Source: Streptomyces malaysiense
GTDB taxonomy: Bacteria; Actinomycetota; Actinomycetes; Streptomycetales; Streptomycetaceae
DNA: 51,609 nucleotides
Direction of reading: 5' to 3'
Assembly: GCF_000980885.2 (NCBI RefSeq)
Contig: NZ_LBDA02000112.1
Location: 1 to 51,609 of the forward strand
Numbering within the stretch: position 1 is the stretch's first letter; every line of letters begins with the position of its first letter. The notes under the pieces are model-generated. The model made no database searches and was not told where the DNA came from. It saw only the letters and a list, made by a program, of their open reading frames with translations. This document shows positions 1 through 6,997 of the stretch, in pieces. Both the position numbers and the translations under genes were made by a program.

Positions 1-72
1 CACCCGACGGCGCTCCGCACCGGCACCACCCTCATTCCGGCCCATACAGGATGCCGTGCCAAGCTTGGCTCC

Positions 73-555
73 ATGCAGCACTCCGCGACCCCGTACGAAG
101 AACGCCTCACCGCTCCCCGCTCGTGGTGGCTGATCAGCTTTCTCGTGGGCGTCTCCTGCGCCCTGATCCTGTTCCCGTTCGGCACCCTGCCGATCCTGGG
201 CGGCCTGGTCGGCGGTACGGCCGCGGCCGCGGTGGTCGCCAGCTCCTACGGCTCCCCACGCATCCGCGTCGTCGGCGACTCGCTGATCGCGGGCGAGGCG
301 AAGATCCCGGTGTCGGCGCTGGGCGAGTCCGAGGTGCTGGAGCCGGAGGAGGCCCGCGCCTGGCGCACCTACAAGGCCGATGTCCGCGCGTTCCTGCTGC
401 TGCGCGCGTACATCCCGAGGGCACTGCGGGTGATCGTCACGGACCCCGAGGACCCGACGCCGTACCTGTACCTGTCGACGCGTGAACCGGAGCGGCTGGC
501 GGCGGCGATCGAGGCGGCGCGCAGGGCGAACGCCGCCACCCCGGCGGAGAGCTAG
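73..555 (+). CDS. DUF3093 family membrane protein
   Basis: A 160-residue protein of unknown function that resembles the actinobacterial DUF3093 family. Two hydrophobic segments lie close together near the N-terminus (about residues 18-36 and 40-57). A soluble domain follows, containing the motifs RIRVVGDSL and AWRTYKADVRAF, so most of the protein probably sits on one face of the membrane. The ATG was chosen because the hydrophobic segment follows at the usual distance; an earlier ATG opens a different frame with no protein-like sequence. The family is usually found near dut, which would lie to the left of this window; that is recollection, not something visible here. No biochemical role is known to me. 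Confidence 0.85.
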   Translation: MQHSATPYEERLTAPRSWWLISFLVGVSCALILFPFGTLPILGGLVGGTAAAAVVASSYGSPRIRVVGDSLIAGEAKIPVSALGESEVLEPEEARAWRTYKADVRAFLLLRAYIPRALRVIVTDPEDPTPYLYLSTREPERLAAAIEAARRANAATPAES

Positions 556-564
556 GAACCGGCC

Positions 565-582
565 TCCGGGAGGCCTCCCGGA
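565..582. terminator. Perfect palindrome between convergent genes
   Basis: An 18-bp perfect palindrome (TCCGGGAGG followed by its complement) begins nine bases after the DUF3093 stop and lies before the stop of the convergent gene. It could fold into a short hairpin with a GGCC loop and act as a weak terminator for either side. There is no T-tract. Confidence 0.4.
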
Positions 583-638
583 AGGACTCAGGAGGGCCGG
601 AAAGGGCCCGGGAAGAGCCGAGGGGGGTTCGGGACGGG

Positions 639-1532
639 TCAGAGCCCCTTGTGAAGACCGCGCAGTCTCAGGGGCTTGGCAGGCTGCTCCAGCGGCGGCA
701 GCTGCTCCAGCTCCTCCCAGGGCACCTGGATCTCGCGCAGGTCGGCACGGACGCGGGCCGCGAGTCTTCTGGTGTCCCGGCGGTTCAGGACCGCCCCGAC
801 CGCGGCGCCCACCATGAACGGCATCAGTGTGGGCATGTCCCGCACCATCCGCTTCATGATCTGCTGGCGCAGTTCGCGCTTCATGCGGCCGCCGAGGGCC
901 GCGTCGTACGTCGACGGCTTCATCACGTCGATGCCGCGCTCCCCCGACCAGGAGGACAGATACGCGGTGCTGCGGACCTTGAGGTTGCCGGGCGGCCGGA
1001 GGCCGTACACCTCGTGCAGTTCCGCGATGAGTTTCAGCTCGACCGCAGCGACCCCGGTGATCTCCGTGGCCAGTTCGGTCGGCAGGGCGGGCGGCACGGG
1101 CAGCATCGCCGCCGCACCGACCCCGGCCCCGATGGTCGAGGTACCGGCCGCGGCGCCCGCCACCAGCTTGTCGGCCAGTTCCTCGGGTCCGAGACCGGGG
1201 AACTGCCTGCGCAGGGTCGCGAGGTCGCGTACGGGCACCCGCGGGGCGATGTCGATGACACGGTCCGCGAGGTAGGCCAGCCCCGCACGAGCGCGGTCAC
1301 CGCTCCTGCGGGCGCCTTCCCGGGCGATGACCCGTGCCTGTCGCCTGGCGATGGGCACGGGTCGTCGTTTCGGCGCCGGGTGGTCGGCCCGGTCCGCCGT
1401 CTGTTCGAGCGAGGCTCCCCTGTCCGGGGAGCCACGCTCGTCGTCACGCGCGCCGAGTGGGCCGTCGAGCGACCCTTGGTCCGCTTTCCGCAGGGAGAAG
1501 CGGCGCTTCCGGGGAGGGGTCGAGCCAGTCAT
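639..1532 (-). CDS. Conserved hypothetical protein (297 aa)
   Basis: Unrecognised function. The first 60 or so residues are charged and disordered (basic KRRFSLRK patch). A mostly helical domain follows, with a Gly/Ala-rich hydrophobic stretch around residues 125-150 (LVAGAAAGTSTIGAGVG) and a second around residues 235-250 (LMPFMVGAAVGAVLNRRDTR). This pattern suits a membrane-associated protein and is reminiscent of EcsC-like proteins, but I cannot assign it. It starts 13 bases after the DUF4193 stop on the same strand, so the two are probably one operon with DUF4193 first. GAGGA lies 11 bases upstream of the ATG, which is rather far for a ribosome site. Confidence 0.75.
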   Translation of the reverse strand: MTGSTPPRKRRFSLRKADQGSLDGPLGARDDERGSPDRGASLEQTADRADHPAPKRRPVPIARRQARVIAREGARRSGDRARAGLAYLADRVIDIAPRVPVRDLATLRRQFPGLGPEELADKLVAGAAAGTSTIGAGVGAAAMLPVPPALPTELATEITGVAAVELKLIAELHEVYGLRPPGNLKVRSTAYLSSWSGERGIDVMKPSTYDAALGGRMKRELRQQIMKRMVRDMPTLMPFMVGAAVGAVLNRRDTRRLAARVRADLREIQVPWEELEQLPPLEQPAKPLRLRGLHKGL

Positions 1533-1545
1533 GGCCGACCCGTCC

Positions 1546-1842
1546 TCAGTCGCAGTCGCGGCAGATCGGCTGACCGTTCTTCTCGCGGGCCAGCTGGCTG
1601 CGGTGGTGGACCAGGAAGCAGCTCATGCAGGTGAACTCGTCCTGCTGCTTCGGCAGGACCCGGACGGCCAGTTCCTCGTTCGAGAGGTCCGCTCCGGGCA
1701 GTTCCAGGCCCTCGGCGGCCTCGAACTCGTCGACGTCCACCGCGGAGGTGGTCTTGTCGTTCCGCCGGGCCTTCAGCTCTTCCAGGCTGTCCGAGTCGAC
1801 GTCATCGTCGGTCTTGCGTGGAGTGTCGTAGTCGGTTGCCAT
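1546..1842 (-). CDS. DUF4193 family zinc-ribbon-like protein
   Basis: A 98-residue acidic protein of the actinobacterial DUF4193 family, function unknown. The N-terminal half is rich in Asp and Glu. The C-terminal half carries CMSC and CRDC separated by about 20 residues, the spacing of a four-cysteine zinc ribbon, with a HH pair between. The start MATDYD is preceded by a strong GGGGGAG ribosome site; an ORF opening 14 codons further upstream lacks one and adds unrelated basic sequence. It heads a likely two-gene operon with the 297-residue protein downstream. Four cysteines and a tiny acidic body suggest a nucleic-acid- or RNA-polymerase-associated role, which is inference only. Confidence 0.9.
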   Translation of the reverse strand: MATDYDTPRKTDDDVDSDSLEELKARRNDKTTSAVDVDEFEAAEGLELPGADLSNEELAVRVLPKQQDEFTCMSCFLVHHRSQLAREKNGQPICRDCD

Positions 1843-2244
1843 ATCGCTCTCCCCCTCTGGGTGTCTGCGGTGTCTCCAGCGCACGTAACGCGTGAGAGGC
1901 CGGACTTGTGCCCGACCTGAGGCGGAGATTTTGCCTCACATCAAGGGCTGTTACTCAATCGACACCCAACCCGATCCCTCAAGAGTGATCGGCTTGGATG
2001 GCGGTGAGGACCGTACACGCTTCGAATACCGCACCTCAAAGGCGCCTCATCGTGTACTTCCCGTGATCAAGAGCCCTGAAAACCAGGACTTTTCAGGCTT
2101 TCTGCCTTCTGTCATGATCACTGACAGTACATGGCCGGAAATCCGCCCATGTGATCGATCACACAAACAGAAGCCCATTCGGCCTCTGAAAAATTCCGCG
2201 TGAAGCGAACATCTCCCGCGTGTGTCGACGGAATGGGCGGTCGA
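1843..2244. other. Non-coding region with two palindromes
   Basis: About 400 bases, clearly less GC-rich than the flanking genes, holding the promoter of the DUF4193 gene and the 3' end of the cutRS transcript. Two perfect dyads stand out: CTGTCA-N7-TGACAG at 2109-2127 and the 12-base palindrome GTGATCGATCAC at 2151-2162. The only long plus-strand ORF (1892-2203) has non-Streptomyces codon use and no family resemblance, so I treat it as non-coding. Confidence 0.6.
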
Positions 2245-3492
2245 TCACAGCGGCAGTGTCACACGCATCACGAGACCACCGCCCTCGCGGGGCCGCGCCG
2301 CGATGTGGCCGCCGTGCGCCCGAGCCACGGACCGCACGATGGACAAGCCGAGGCCGACGCCCTTGTCGCTGCCCGTGCGCTCGGTGCGCAGCCTTCGGAA
2401 GGGCTCGAAGAGATTGTCGATCTCGTACGCCGGCACCACCGGACCGGTGTTCGAGACGGTGAGCACCGCCTGTCCGTGCTGGACCTCGGTGTCCACCTCG
2501 ACCCATCCCTCCTCGGCCACGTTGTACCGCACGGCGTTCTGTACGAGGTTCAGCGCGATGCGCTCCAGGAGCACACCGTTTCCCTGCACCACGGCCGGGG
2601 CGCGCTCGCCGCGGATCTCCACGCCCTTGGCCTCCGCCTCGGAGCGCACCTGGTCGATGGCCCGGGTGGCGACCTCGGACAGGTCGACCGGTTTGCGCTC
2701 CACGATCTGGTTGTCGCTGCGGGCGAGCAGCAGCAGGCCCTCGACCAGTTGCTCGCTGCGCTCGTTGGTGGCCAGCAGCGTCTTGCCGAGTTGCTGCAGC
2801 TCCACCGGCGCGCCCGGATCGGAGAGGTGGACCTCCAGGAGGGTGCGGTTGATCGCGAGCGGGGTGCGCAGCTCGTGCGAGGCGTTGCCGACGAAGCGCT
2901 GCTGGGCGGTGAAGGCCCGCTGGAGCCGCTCCAGCATCTCGTCGAAGGTGTCCGCCAGCTCCTTGAGCTCGTCGTCCGGGCCGTCCAGCTCGATCCGGCG
3001 GGACAGGTCGGAGCCGGCCACCGCGCGGGCGGTGCGGGTGATCCGGCCGAGCGGGGACAGCACCCGGCCGGCCATCGCGTAACCGAACGCAAAGGCGATC
3101 ACCGCGAGGCCCAGCAGGGCCAGCAGCGAGCGGCTGAGCAGGTTGTCCAGGGCGACCTGGCGGCGGTGGTCCACGCACCGGCTGATCGCGTCGTTGAAGT
3201 CCGCCAGGGGCAGGCTGGTGGTGTTGATCGCGGGGCAGTTGTCGCTGGAGACCTTCAGCTCCTGGAAGCTGACGATCTTGAAAAGCGGCTGGTTGCCGGT
3301 GCTGATGGCCTGCGCGGCGAGCAGGTAGATGATCGACAGCAGCAGGATGCCGGCGATCAGGAACATGCCGCCGTACAGCAGCGTGAGCCGTATGCGGATC
3401 GTGGGCCGCAGCCAGGGGAAGGGAGGCTGGGGGCGCCGTGGGTCCCAGGTGGGCTTCGGGGGGGTCTGCGGGGGTGCGGGGGTCTGGGCCAC
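2245..3492 (-). CDS. cutS: Sensor histidine kinase CutS
   Basis: Membrane sensor kinase of the CutRS system, which in Streptomyces responds to extracytoplasmic (secretion/redox) conditions. Layout: proline-rich N-tail, TM1 about residues 35-60, extracellular sensor about 62-125, TM2 about 128-150, HAMP, HisKA with phospho-acceptor motif NASHELRTPL, and a C-terminal HATPase with GVGLGLSIV. Two cysteines, Cys86 and Cys106, lie in the small extracellular domain and could form a disulfide. The GTG start begins six bases after the cutR stop, so the pair is cotranscribed with cutR first. At 415 residues it matches the length I recall for S. coelicolor CutS (SCO5863). Confidence 0.93.
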   Translation of the reverse strand: MAQTPAPPQTPPKPTWDPRRPQPPFPWLRPTIRIRLTLLYGGMFLIAGILLLSIIYLLAAQAISTGNQPLFKIVSFQELKVSSDNCPAINTTSLPLADFNDAISRCVDHRRQVALDNLLSRSLLALLGLAVIAFAFGYAMAGRVLSPLGRITRTARAVAGSDLSRRIELDGPDDELKELADTFDEMLERLQRAFTAQQRFVGNASHELRTPLAINRTLLEVHLSDPGAPVELQQLGKTLLATNERSEQLVEGLLLLARSDNQIVERKPVDLSEVATRAIDQVRSEAEAKGVEIRGERAPAVVQGNGVLLERIALNLVQNAVRYNVAEEGWVEVDTEVQHGQAVLTVSNTGPVVPAYEIDNLFEPFRRLRTERTGSDKGVGLGLSIVRSVARAHGGHIAARPREGGGLVMRVTLPL

Positions 3493-3498
3493 GGTCGA

Positions 3499-4152
3499 TC
3501 AGATCCGGTAGCCGGAGCCGGGCACGGTGACGATCACGGGAGGCTCGCCGAGTTTGCGGCGCAGGGTCATGACCGTCACCCGGACCACGTTGGTGAACGG
3601 GTCGGTGTTCTCGTCCCAGGCCTTCTCCAGCAGCTGCTCCGCCGAGACGACCGCGCCCTCGCTGCGCATCAGCACCTCCAGGACCGCGAACTCCTTGGGC
3701 GCGAGCTGGACCTCCTTGCCCTCGCGGAAGACCTCGCGGCGGTTGGGGTCCAGCTTGATGCCGGCGCGCTCCAGGACCGGCGGCAGCGGCACGCTGGTGC
3801 GGCGGCCCAGGGCGCGCACGCGGGCGATCAGCTCGCTGAACGCGAACGGCTTGGGCAGGTAGTCGTCGGCACCGATCTCCAGGCCCTCGACCCGGTCGCT
3901 CACGTCACCGGAGGCGGTGAGCATCAGCACCCGGGTGGCCATGCCCAGCTCGACGATCTTGCGGCAGACGTCGTCGCCGTGCACGAGCGGGAGGTCGCGG
4001 TCGAGGACGACCACGTCGTAGTCGTTGACGCCGATGCGTTCCAGGGCGGCCGCACCGTCGTACACGACGTCGACGGCCATGGCCTCCCGGCGCAGTCCGG
4101 TGGCCACCGCATCGGCGAGCAGCTGCTCGTCCTCGACGACGAGTACGCGCAC
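3499..4152 (-). CDS. cutR: OmpR-family response regulator CutR
   Basis: DNA-binding partner of CutS. The receiver domain (about 1-115) has the acidic pair E8/D9, phospho-acceptor Asp51 in VVVLDRDLP, a conserved Thr in MLTASGD and Lys in LPKPF. A winged-helix OmpR/PhoB output domain follows (about 125-217), ending in VPGSGYRI. The GTG start (VRVLVVEDEQ) gives 217 residues, the length I recall for CutR. AGGAAGGACAAGG lies just upstream as a ribosome site. Longer upstream ORF starts add unrelated sequence and are rejected. The first open reading frame of the cutRS transcript. Confidence 0.95.
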   Translation of the reverse strand: MRVLVVEDEQLLADAVATGLRREAMAVDVVYDGAAALERIGVNDYDVVVLDRDLPLVHGDDVCRKIVELGMATRVLMLTASGDVSDRVEGLEIGADDYLPKPFAFSELIARVRALGRRTSVPLPPVLERAGIKLDPNRREVFREGKEVQLAPKEFAVLEVLMRSEGAVVSAEQLLEKAWDENTDPFTNVVRVTVMTLRRKLGEPPVIVTVPGSGYRI

Positions 4153-4562
4153 GTCCCTTGTCCTTCCTGTGTCCACCCGCGTAGCGCCCCGGGGCGCCGG
4201 CACGGGCAGGGTTGTTCGTGGAGTGTGACCTCCATCCTGCCCTTTTCGGCCATAAGTCGGCTGTAAACGGGGTCCGGCCGCGGGAACGGGGGCCCCGGGC
4301 GGGAATAACGAGATTTTCTCCACCGCCGAGGTTTCCCGGAACGGGAGCGGGGGGAGGACGGGTTTACACCCCGCGATCACGCTCTGCATGTGCCGCACCA
4401 CCATGCGGTACCCGGCGATCCGCTTGTGCAGGTCGGACGCGGGTGTCCGGCACCGTAGCCGCCCGGCCGGGCGCGCCGGGCACCCGTTGGAGACGTGATC
4501 GTCCTTTCCCACGGCACACCCCCGTGCCACCGACCCACCGACCCAGGACGAGGGGGCGCAGC
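4153..4562. promoter_or_regulatory. cutR upstream region
   Basis: Divergent intergenic region between cutR and the 57-residue gene. It is GC-rich with short AT-rich islands. An inverted pair, TGTAAAC at 4262-4268 and GTTTACA at 4362-4368, lies 100 bases apart and could mark regulator contacts. I could not identify a convincing -35/-10 pair for either gene, and no other ORF is supported. Confidence 0.45.
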
Positions 4563-4736
4563 ATGGACGCTTTCACCGCAGGACTTCTCCAGCGCATAAA
4601 GACGACCGAGTCCGACCTGTCGCGGGCCCGCGACGAGGGCGACGACTTCCTCGTGGAGGTGGAGCAGGCAGAGCTGGACGACCTGCGCCGCCTCGCCGCC
4701 GAACACGGTGTGGAGGTCGGCGCGACCCGCGTCTGA
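4563..4736 (+). CDS. Small acidic hypothetical protein (57 aa)
   Basis: A 57-residue protein without a recognised domain. It is almost entirely helical, with a heptad-like pattern (LLQRIKTTESDLSRARDEGD, then VEQAELDDLRRLAAEHGVEV), strongly acidic and without cysteines or membrane segments. It is likely a small coiled-coil protein. The ATG follows GAGGGGGCGCAGC, a usable ribosome site. Codon use is typical for the genome and a 17-bp hairpin terminator follows the stop, both of which support a real gene. I believe similar short proteins occur across Streptomyces, but cannot assign a function. Confidence 0.8.
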   Translation: MDAFTAGLLQRIKTTESDLSRARDEGDDFLVEVEQAELDDLRRLAAEHGVEVGATRV

Positions 4737-4780
4737 TCCACCCGAGCGACACCGGCACGGCACCAGCACGGCACCAGCAC

Positions 4781-4821
4781 GCGAGGGGACCCCGGCGAAT
4801 CCAGCGCCGGGGTCCCCTCGC
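4781..4821. terminator. Strong bidirectional hairpin terminator
   Basis: Perfect 17-bp inverted repeat (arms 4781-4797 and 4805-4821) with a 7-base loop. It sits between the stops of the rightward 57-residue gene and the leftward inositol-phosphatase-family gene, so it can serve both. Confidence 0.85.
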
Positions 4822-4860
4822 GTCGTCGTGGGCGGTCCACCGTCCCGTCCGGGCGGACCG

Positions 4861-5676
4861 TCAGTCGTGCCAGGCCCCGAAGTCCTCCAGCAGCCCCTGG
4901 AGGGGCTCGAAGACGCCCGGGGTGCCCGCCAGCGTCAGATCCCGTGACGGGCCCTGTGCGGGCCGTCCACCGGTCAGCGCGCCCGCTTCCCGGGCGATGA
5001 GGTCCCCCGCGGCGTAGTCCCACGGGTTCAGTCCGCGCTCGTAGTAGCCGTCGAGCCGGCCGCAGGCCACGTCGCACAGGTCGATGGCCGCCGAGCCGCC
5101 CCGCCGGATGTCCCTGACCAGCGGGATGAGCCGGGCGGCCACCTCGGCCTGGTGGGCGCGCACATCGCTGACGTAGTTGAAGCCGGTGGAGACCAGCGCC
5201 TGGTCCAGCGGGGGCGCGGGGCGGCAGGCGAGCGCTCGTTCGCCCTCCCATGCGCCGGTGACCCAGGCGCCGCCGCCGCGCACCGCGTGGTACGTCTCGC
5301 CGCGCATCGGGGCCGCGACGACCCCGGCGACGGTCTCGCCGTCCTGCTCGGCGGCGATGGACACGGCCCAGGTGGGCAGGCCGTAGAGGTAGTTCACGGT
5401 GCCGTCGAGCGGGTCGATCACCCAGCGCACGCCGCTGGTGCCGGCGGCCGAGGCGCCCTCCTCGCCGAGGAAGCCGTCGTCCGGGCGCTGCCCGGAGATC
5501 AGATCGGTGATCAGCTTCTCGGCCGCGATGTCCATCTCGGTGACGACGTCGATCGGGCTGGACTTGGTCCGCGCCACGGCGAGATCGGCCGGGCGGCCGT
5601 CCCGCAGCAGTTCGCCGGCGCGGCGGGCGGCCTCCCGGGCCAGCCGCAGCAGGTCCAGGTGCAGGGCGTCGGTCAC
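4861..5676 (-). CDS. Inositol monophosphatase family protein
   Basis: Mg2+-dependent sugar/inositol phosphatase of the IMPase/SuhB fold. Metal and substrate motifs are all present: DVVTEMD near the N-terminus, GEEG, WVIDPLDGTVNY around residue 90, and WDYAAGDLIAREAG near residue 215. Length (271 residues) is normal. The GTG at 5676 is preferred because GAGGAG lies four bases upstream; an alternative GTG at 5688 overlaps the hemH stop and would bury that ribosome site. It follows hemH by eight bases and is probably cotranscribed. The substrate (myo-inositol-1-P, histidinol-P, fructose-1,6-P2 or other) cannot be told from sequence. Confidence 0.9.
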   Translation of the reverse strand: MTDALHLDLLRLAREAARRAGELLRDGRPADLAVARTKSSPIDVVTEMDIAAEKLITDLISGQRPDDGFLGEEGASAAGTSGVRWVIDPLDGTVNYLYGLPTWAVSIAAEQDGETVAGVVAAPMRGETYHAVRGGGAWVTGAWEGERALACRPAPPLDQALVSTGFNYVSDVRAHQAEVAARLIPLVRDIRRGGSAAIDLCDVACGRLDGYYERGLNPWDYAAGDLIAREAGALTGGRPAQGPSRDLTLAGTPGVFEPLQGLLEDFGAWHD

Positions 5677-5684
5677 GGGTCTCC

Positions 5685-6812
5685 TCACGCGTAGGGGCTG
5701 TCGGCCCCGGCCGCGGCCGGGCGGGGCGCCCGGGACGGGCAGCAGCCGACGGGGCAGACGTTATGGCTCGCACCCAGGGTGCCCAGGACGCAGGGGGTGA
5801 TGCCCTGGCCGCGCTCGGCGGCGGCGCGCTCCAGGACCAGCTCGCGCACGGCGGCCACGAACCGGGGGTCGTCGCCCACGGTGGCCGAGCGGCGCACCGG
5901 CAGCCCCAGTTCCCCGGCCTTGGCGACGGCCTCGGTGTCGAGGTCGTACAGGACCTCCATGTGGTCGGAGACGAAGCCGATGGGGGCCATGACGACCGCC
6001 GGGACGCCGGCCGCGTGCCGCTCCTCCAGGTGGTCGCAGATGTCGGGCTCCAGCCACGGGATGTGCGGGGCGCCGGAGCGGGACTGGTAGACGAGGCGCC
6101 AGGGGTGGTCCACGCCGGTGCGCTCGCGGACGGCGTCGGCGATCAGCCGGGCCACCTCCAGGTGCTCCTCGACGTAGGCGCCGCCCTCGCCGTGCGCTTC
6201 CACGGGGCCGGAGGTGTCGGCGGCGGCCGTGGGGATGGAGTGGGTGCTGAAGGCGAGGTGGGCGCCGTCGCGGACCTCCTCGGGGAGGTCGGCGAGGGAG
6301 CGCAGCACGCCGTCGATCATCGGCTCGACGAAGCCTGGGTGGTTGAAGTAGTGCCTGAGCTTGTCGACCTTCGGGAGCTCCAGACCCTCGGACTCCAGGG
6401 CGGCCAGCGCCTCGGCGATGTTCTCGCGGTACTGGCGGCAGCCCGAGTAGGAGGCGTAGGCGCTGGTGGCGAGGACCAGGATGCGGCGGCGGCCGTCGGC
6501 GGCCATCTCGCGCAGGGTGTCCGTCAGGTACGGCGCCCAGTTGCGGTTGCCCCAGTAGACGGGCAGGTCCAGGCCGTGTCCGTCGAAGTCCTCGCGCAGG
6601 GCCTTCAGGAGGGCCCGGTTCTGGCCGTTGATGGGGCTGACCCCGCCGAACCGGAAGTAGTGCTTCCCGACCTCCTTCAGGCGTTCCTTCGGGATGCCGC
6701 GCCCGCGCGTGACGTTCTCCAGGAACGGGACCACGTCGTCGGGGCCCTCGGGGCCGCCGAAGGAGAGCAGGAGCAGGGCGTCGTACGGGGTGGCATCGAG
6801 CGCGTCTGGCAT
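5685..6812 (-). CDS. hemH: Ferrochelatase (coproporphyrin type)
   Basis: Inserts Fe2+ into the porphyrin ring in haem synthesis. Actinobacteria use the coproporphyrin-dependent route, so the product is probably coproporphyrin III ferrochelatase (CpfC). Visible hallmarks: N-terminal LLLSFGGPEGPDDV, metal-centre FSTHSIP, and YQSRSG followed by WLEPDI. The C-terminal cysteine cluster (CVLGTLGASHNVCPVGCC) plus an earlier cysteine (SGCRQYR) matches the [2Fe-2S] site of actinobacterial enzymes. Length (375) is normal for this class. First gene of a two-gene leftward unit. It is divergent from the MFS gene across a 185-base region carrying an iron-box-like sequence. Confidence 0.95.
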   Translation of the reverse strand: MPDALDATPYDALLLLSFGGPEGPDDVVPFLENVTRGRGIPKERLKEVGKHYFRFGGVSPINGQNRALLKALREDFDGHGLDLPVYWGNRNWAPYLTDTLREMAADGRRRILVLATSAYASYSGCRQYRENIAEALAALESEGLELPKVDKLRHYFNHPGFVEPMIDGVLRSLADLPEEVRDGAHLAFSTHSIPTAAADTSGPVEAHGEGGAYVEEHLEVARLIADAVRERTGVDHPWRLVYQSRSGAPHIPWLEPDICDHLEERHAAGVPAVVMAPIGFVSDHMEVLYDLDTEAVAKAGELGLPVRRSATVGDDPRFVAAVRELVLERAAAERGQGITPCVLGTLGASHNVCPVGCCPSRAPRPAAAGADSPYA

Positions 6813-6923
6813 GTCTCGATCCTGCCACCCGGCACCGGCAACCCGGCAACCGCGGGGTGAAGAGTCGGGATCCGGCGGGTTCCCGCCGAAATTTCCGCAG
6901 CGCTTCCCGCAGCCGAGACCGAG

Positions 6924-6942
6924 TGCACTTAGGGTTACCTAA
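6924..6942. promoter_or_regulatory. Iron-box-like sequence (DmdR/IdeR type)
   Basis: TGCACTTAGGGTTACCTAA matches 13 of 19 positions of the actinobacterial DmdR/IdeR consensus TTAGGTTAGGCTCACCTAA. The inner and right portions are nearly perfect (TTAGG-N4-CCTAA); the left arm is lost. It lies 112 bases from the hemH start and 55 bases before the MFS start, so it could affect either promoter. A plausible but imperfect site. Confidence 0.5.
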
Positions 6943-6997
6943 CTCGTAAGCTGTATCCGCCGCATTGGCGCCTTACCGGAACCCCCTCGGAGACCAC

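Noticed and set aside
2150..2163. Crp-binding site at the GTGATCGATCAC palindrome
   Set aside because: Crp sites have TGTGA-N6-TCACA, or GTG-N6-GNCAC in Streptomyces. Here the spacing is N4, so it does not fit.
1892..2203. Plus-strand ORF of 103 codons downstream of cutS
   Set aside because: Codon use is unlike the genome, no ribosome site, and it overlaps palindromes that look regulatory.
2200..4266. 688-codon plus-strand ORF across cutS and cutR
   Set aside because: Lies opposite two well-conserved signalling genes and reads as Gly/Asp/Val/His-rich low-complexity sequence; an artefact of high GC.
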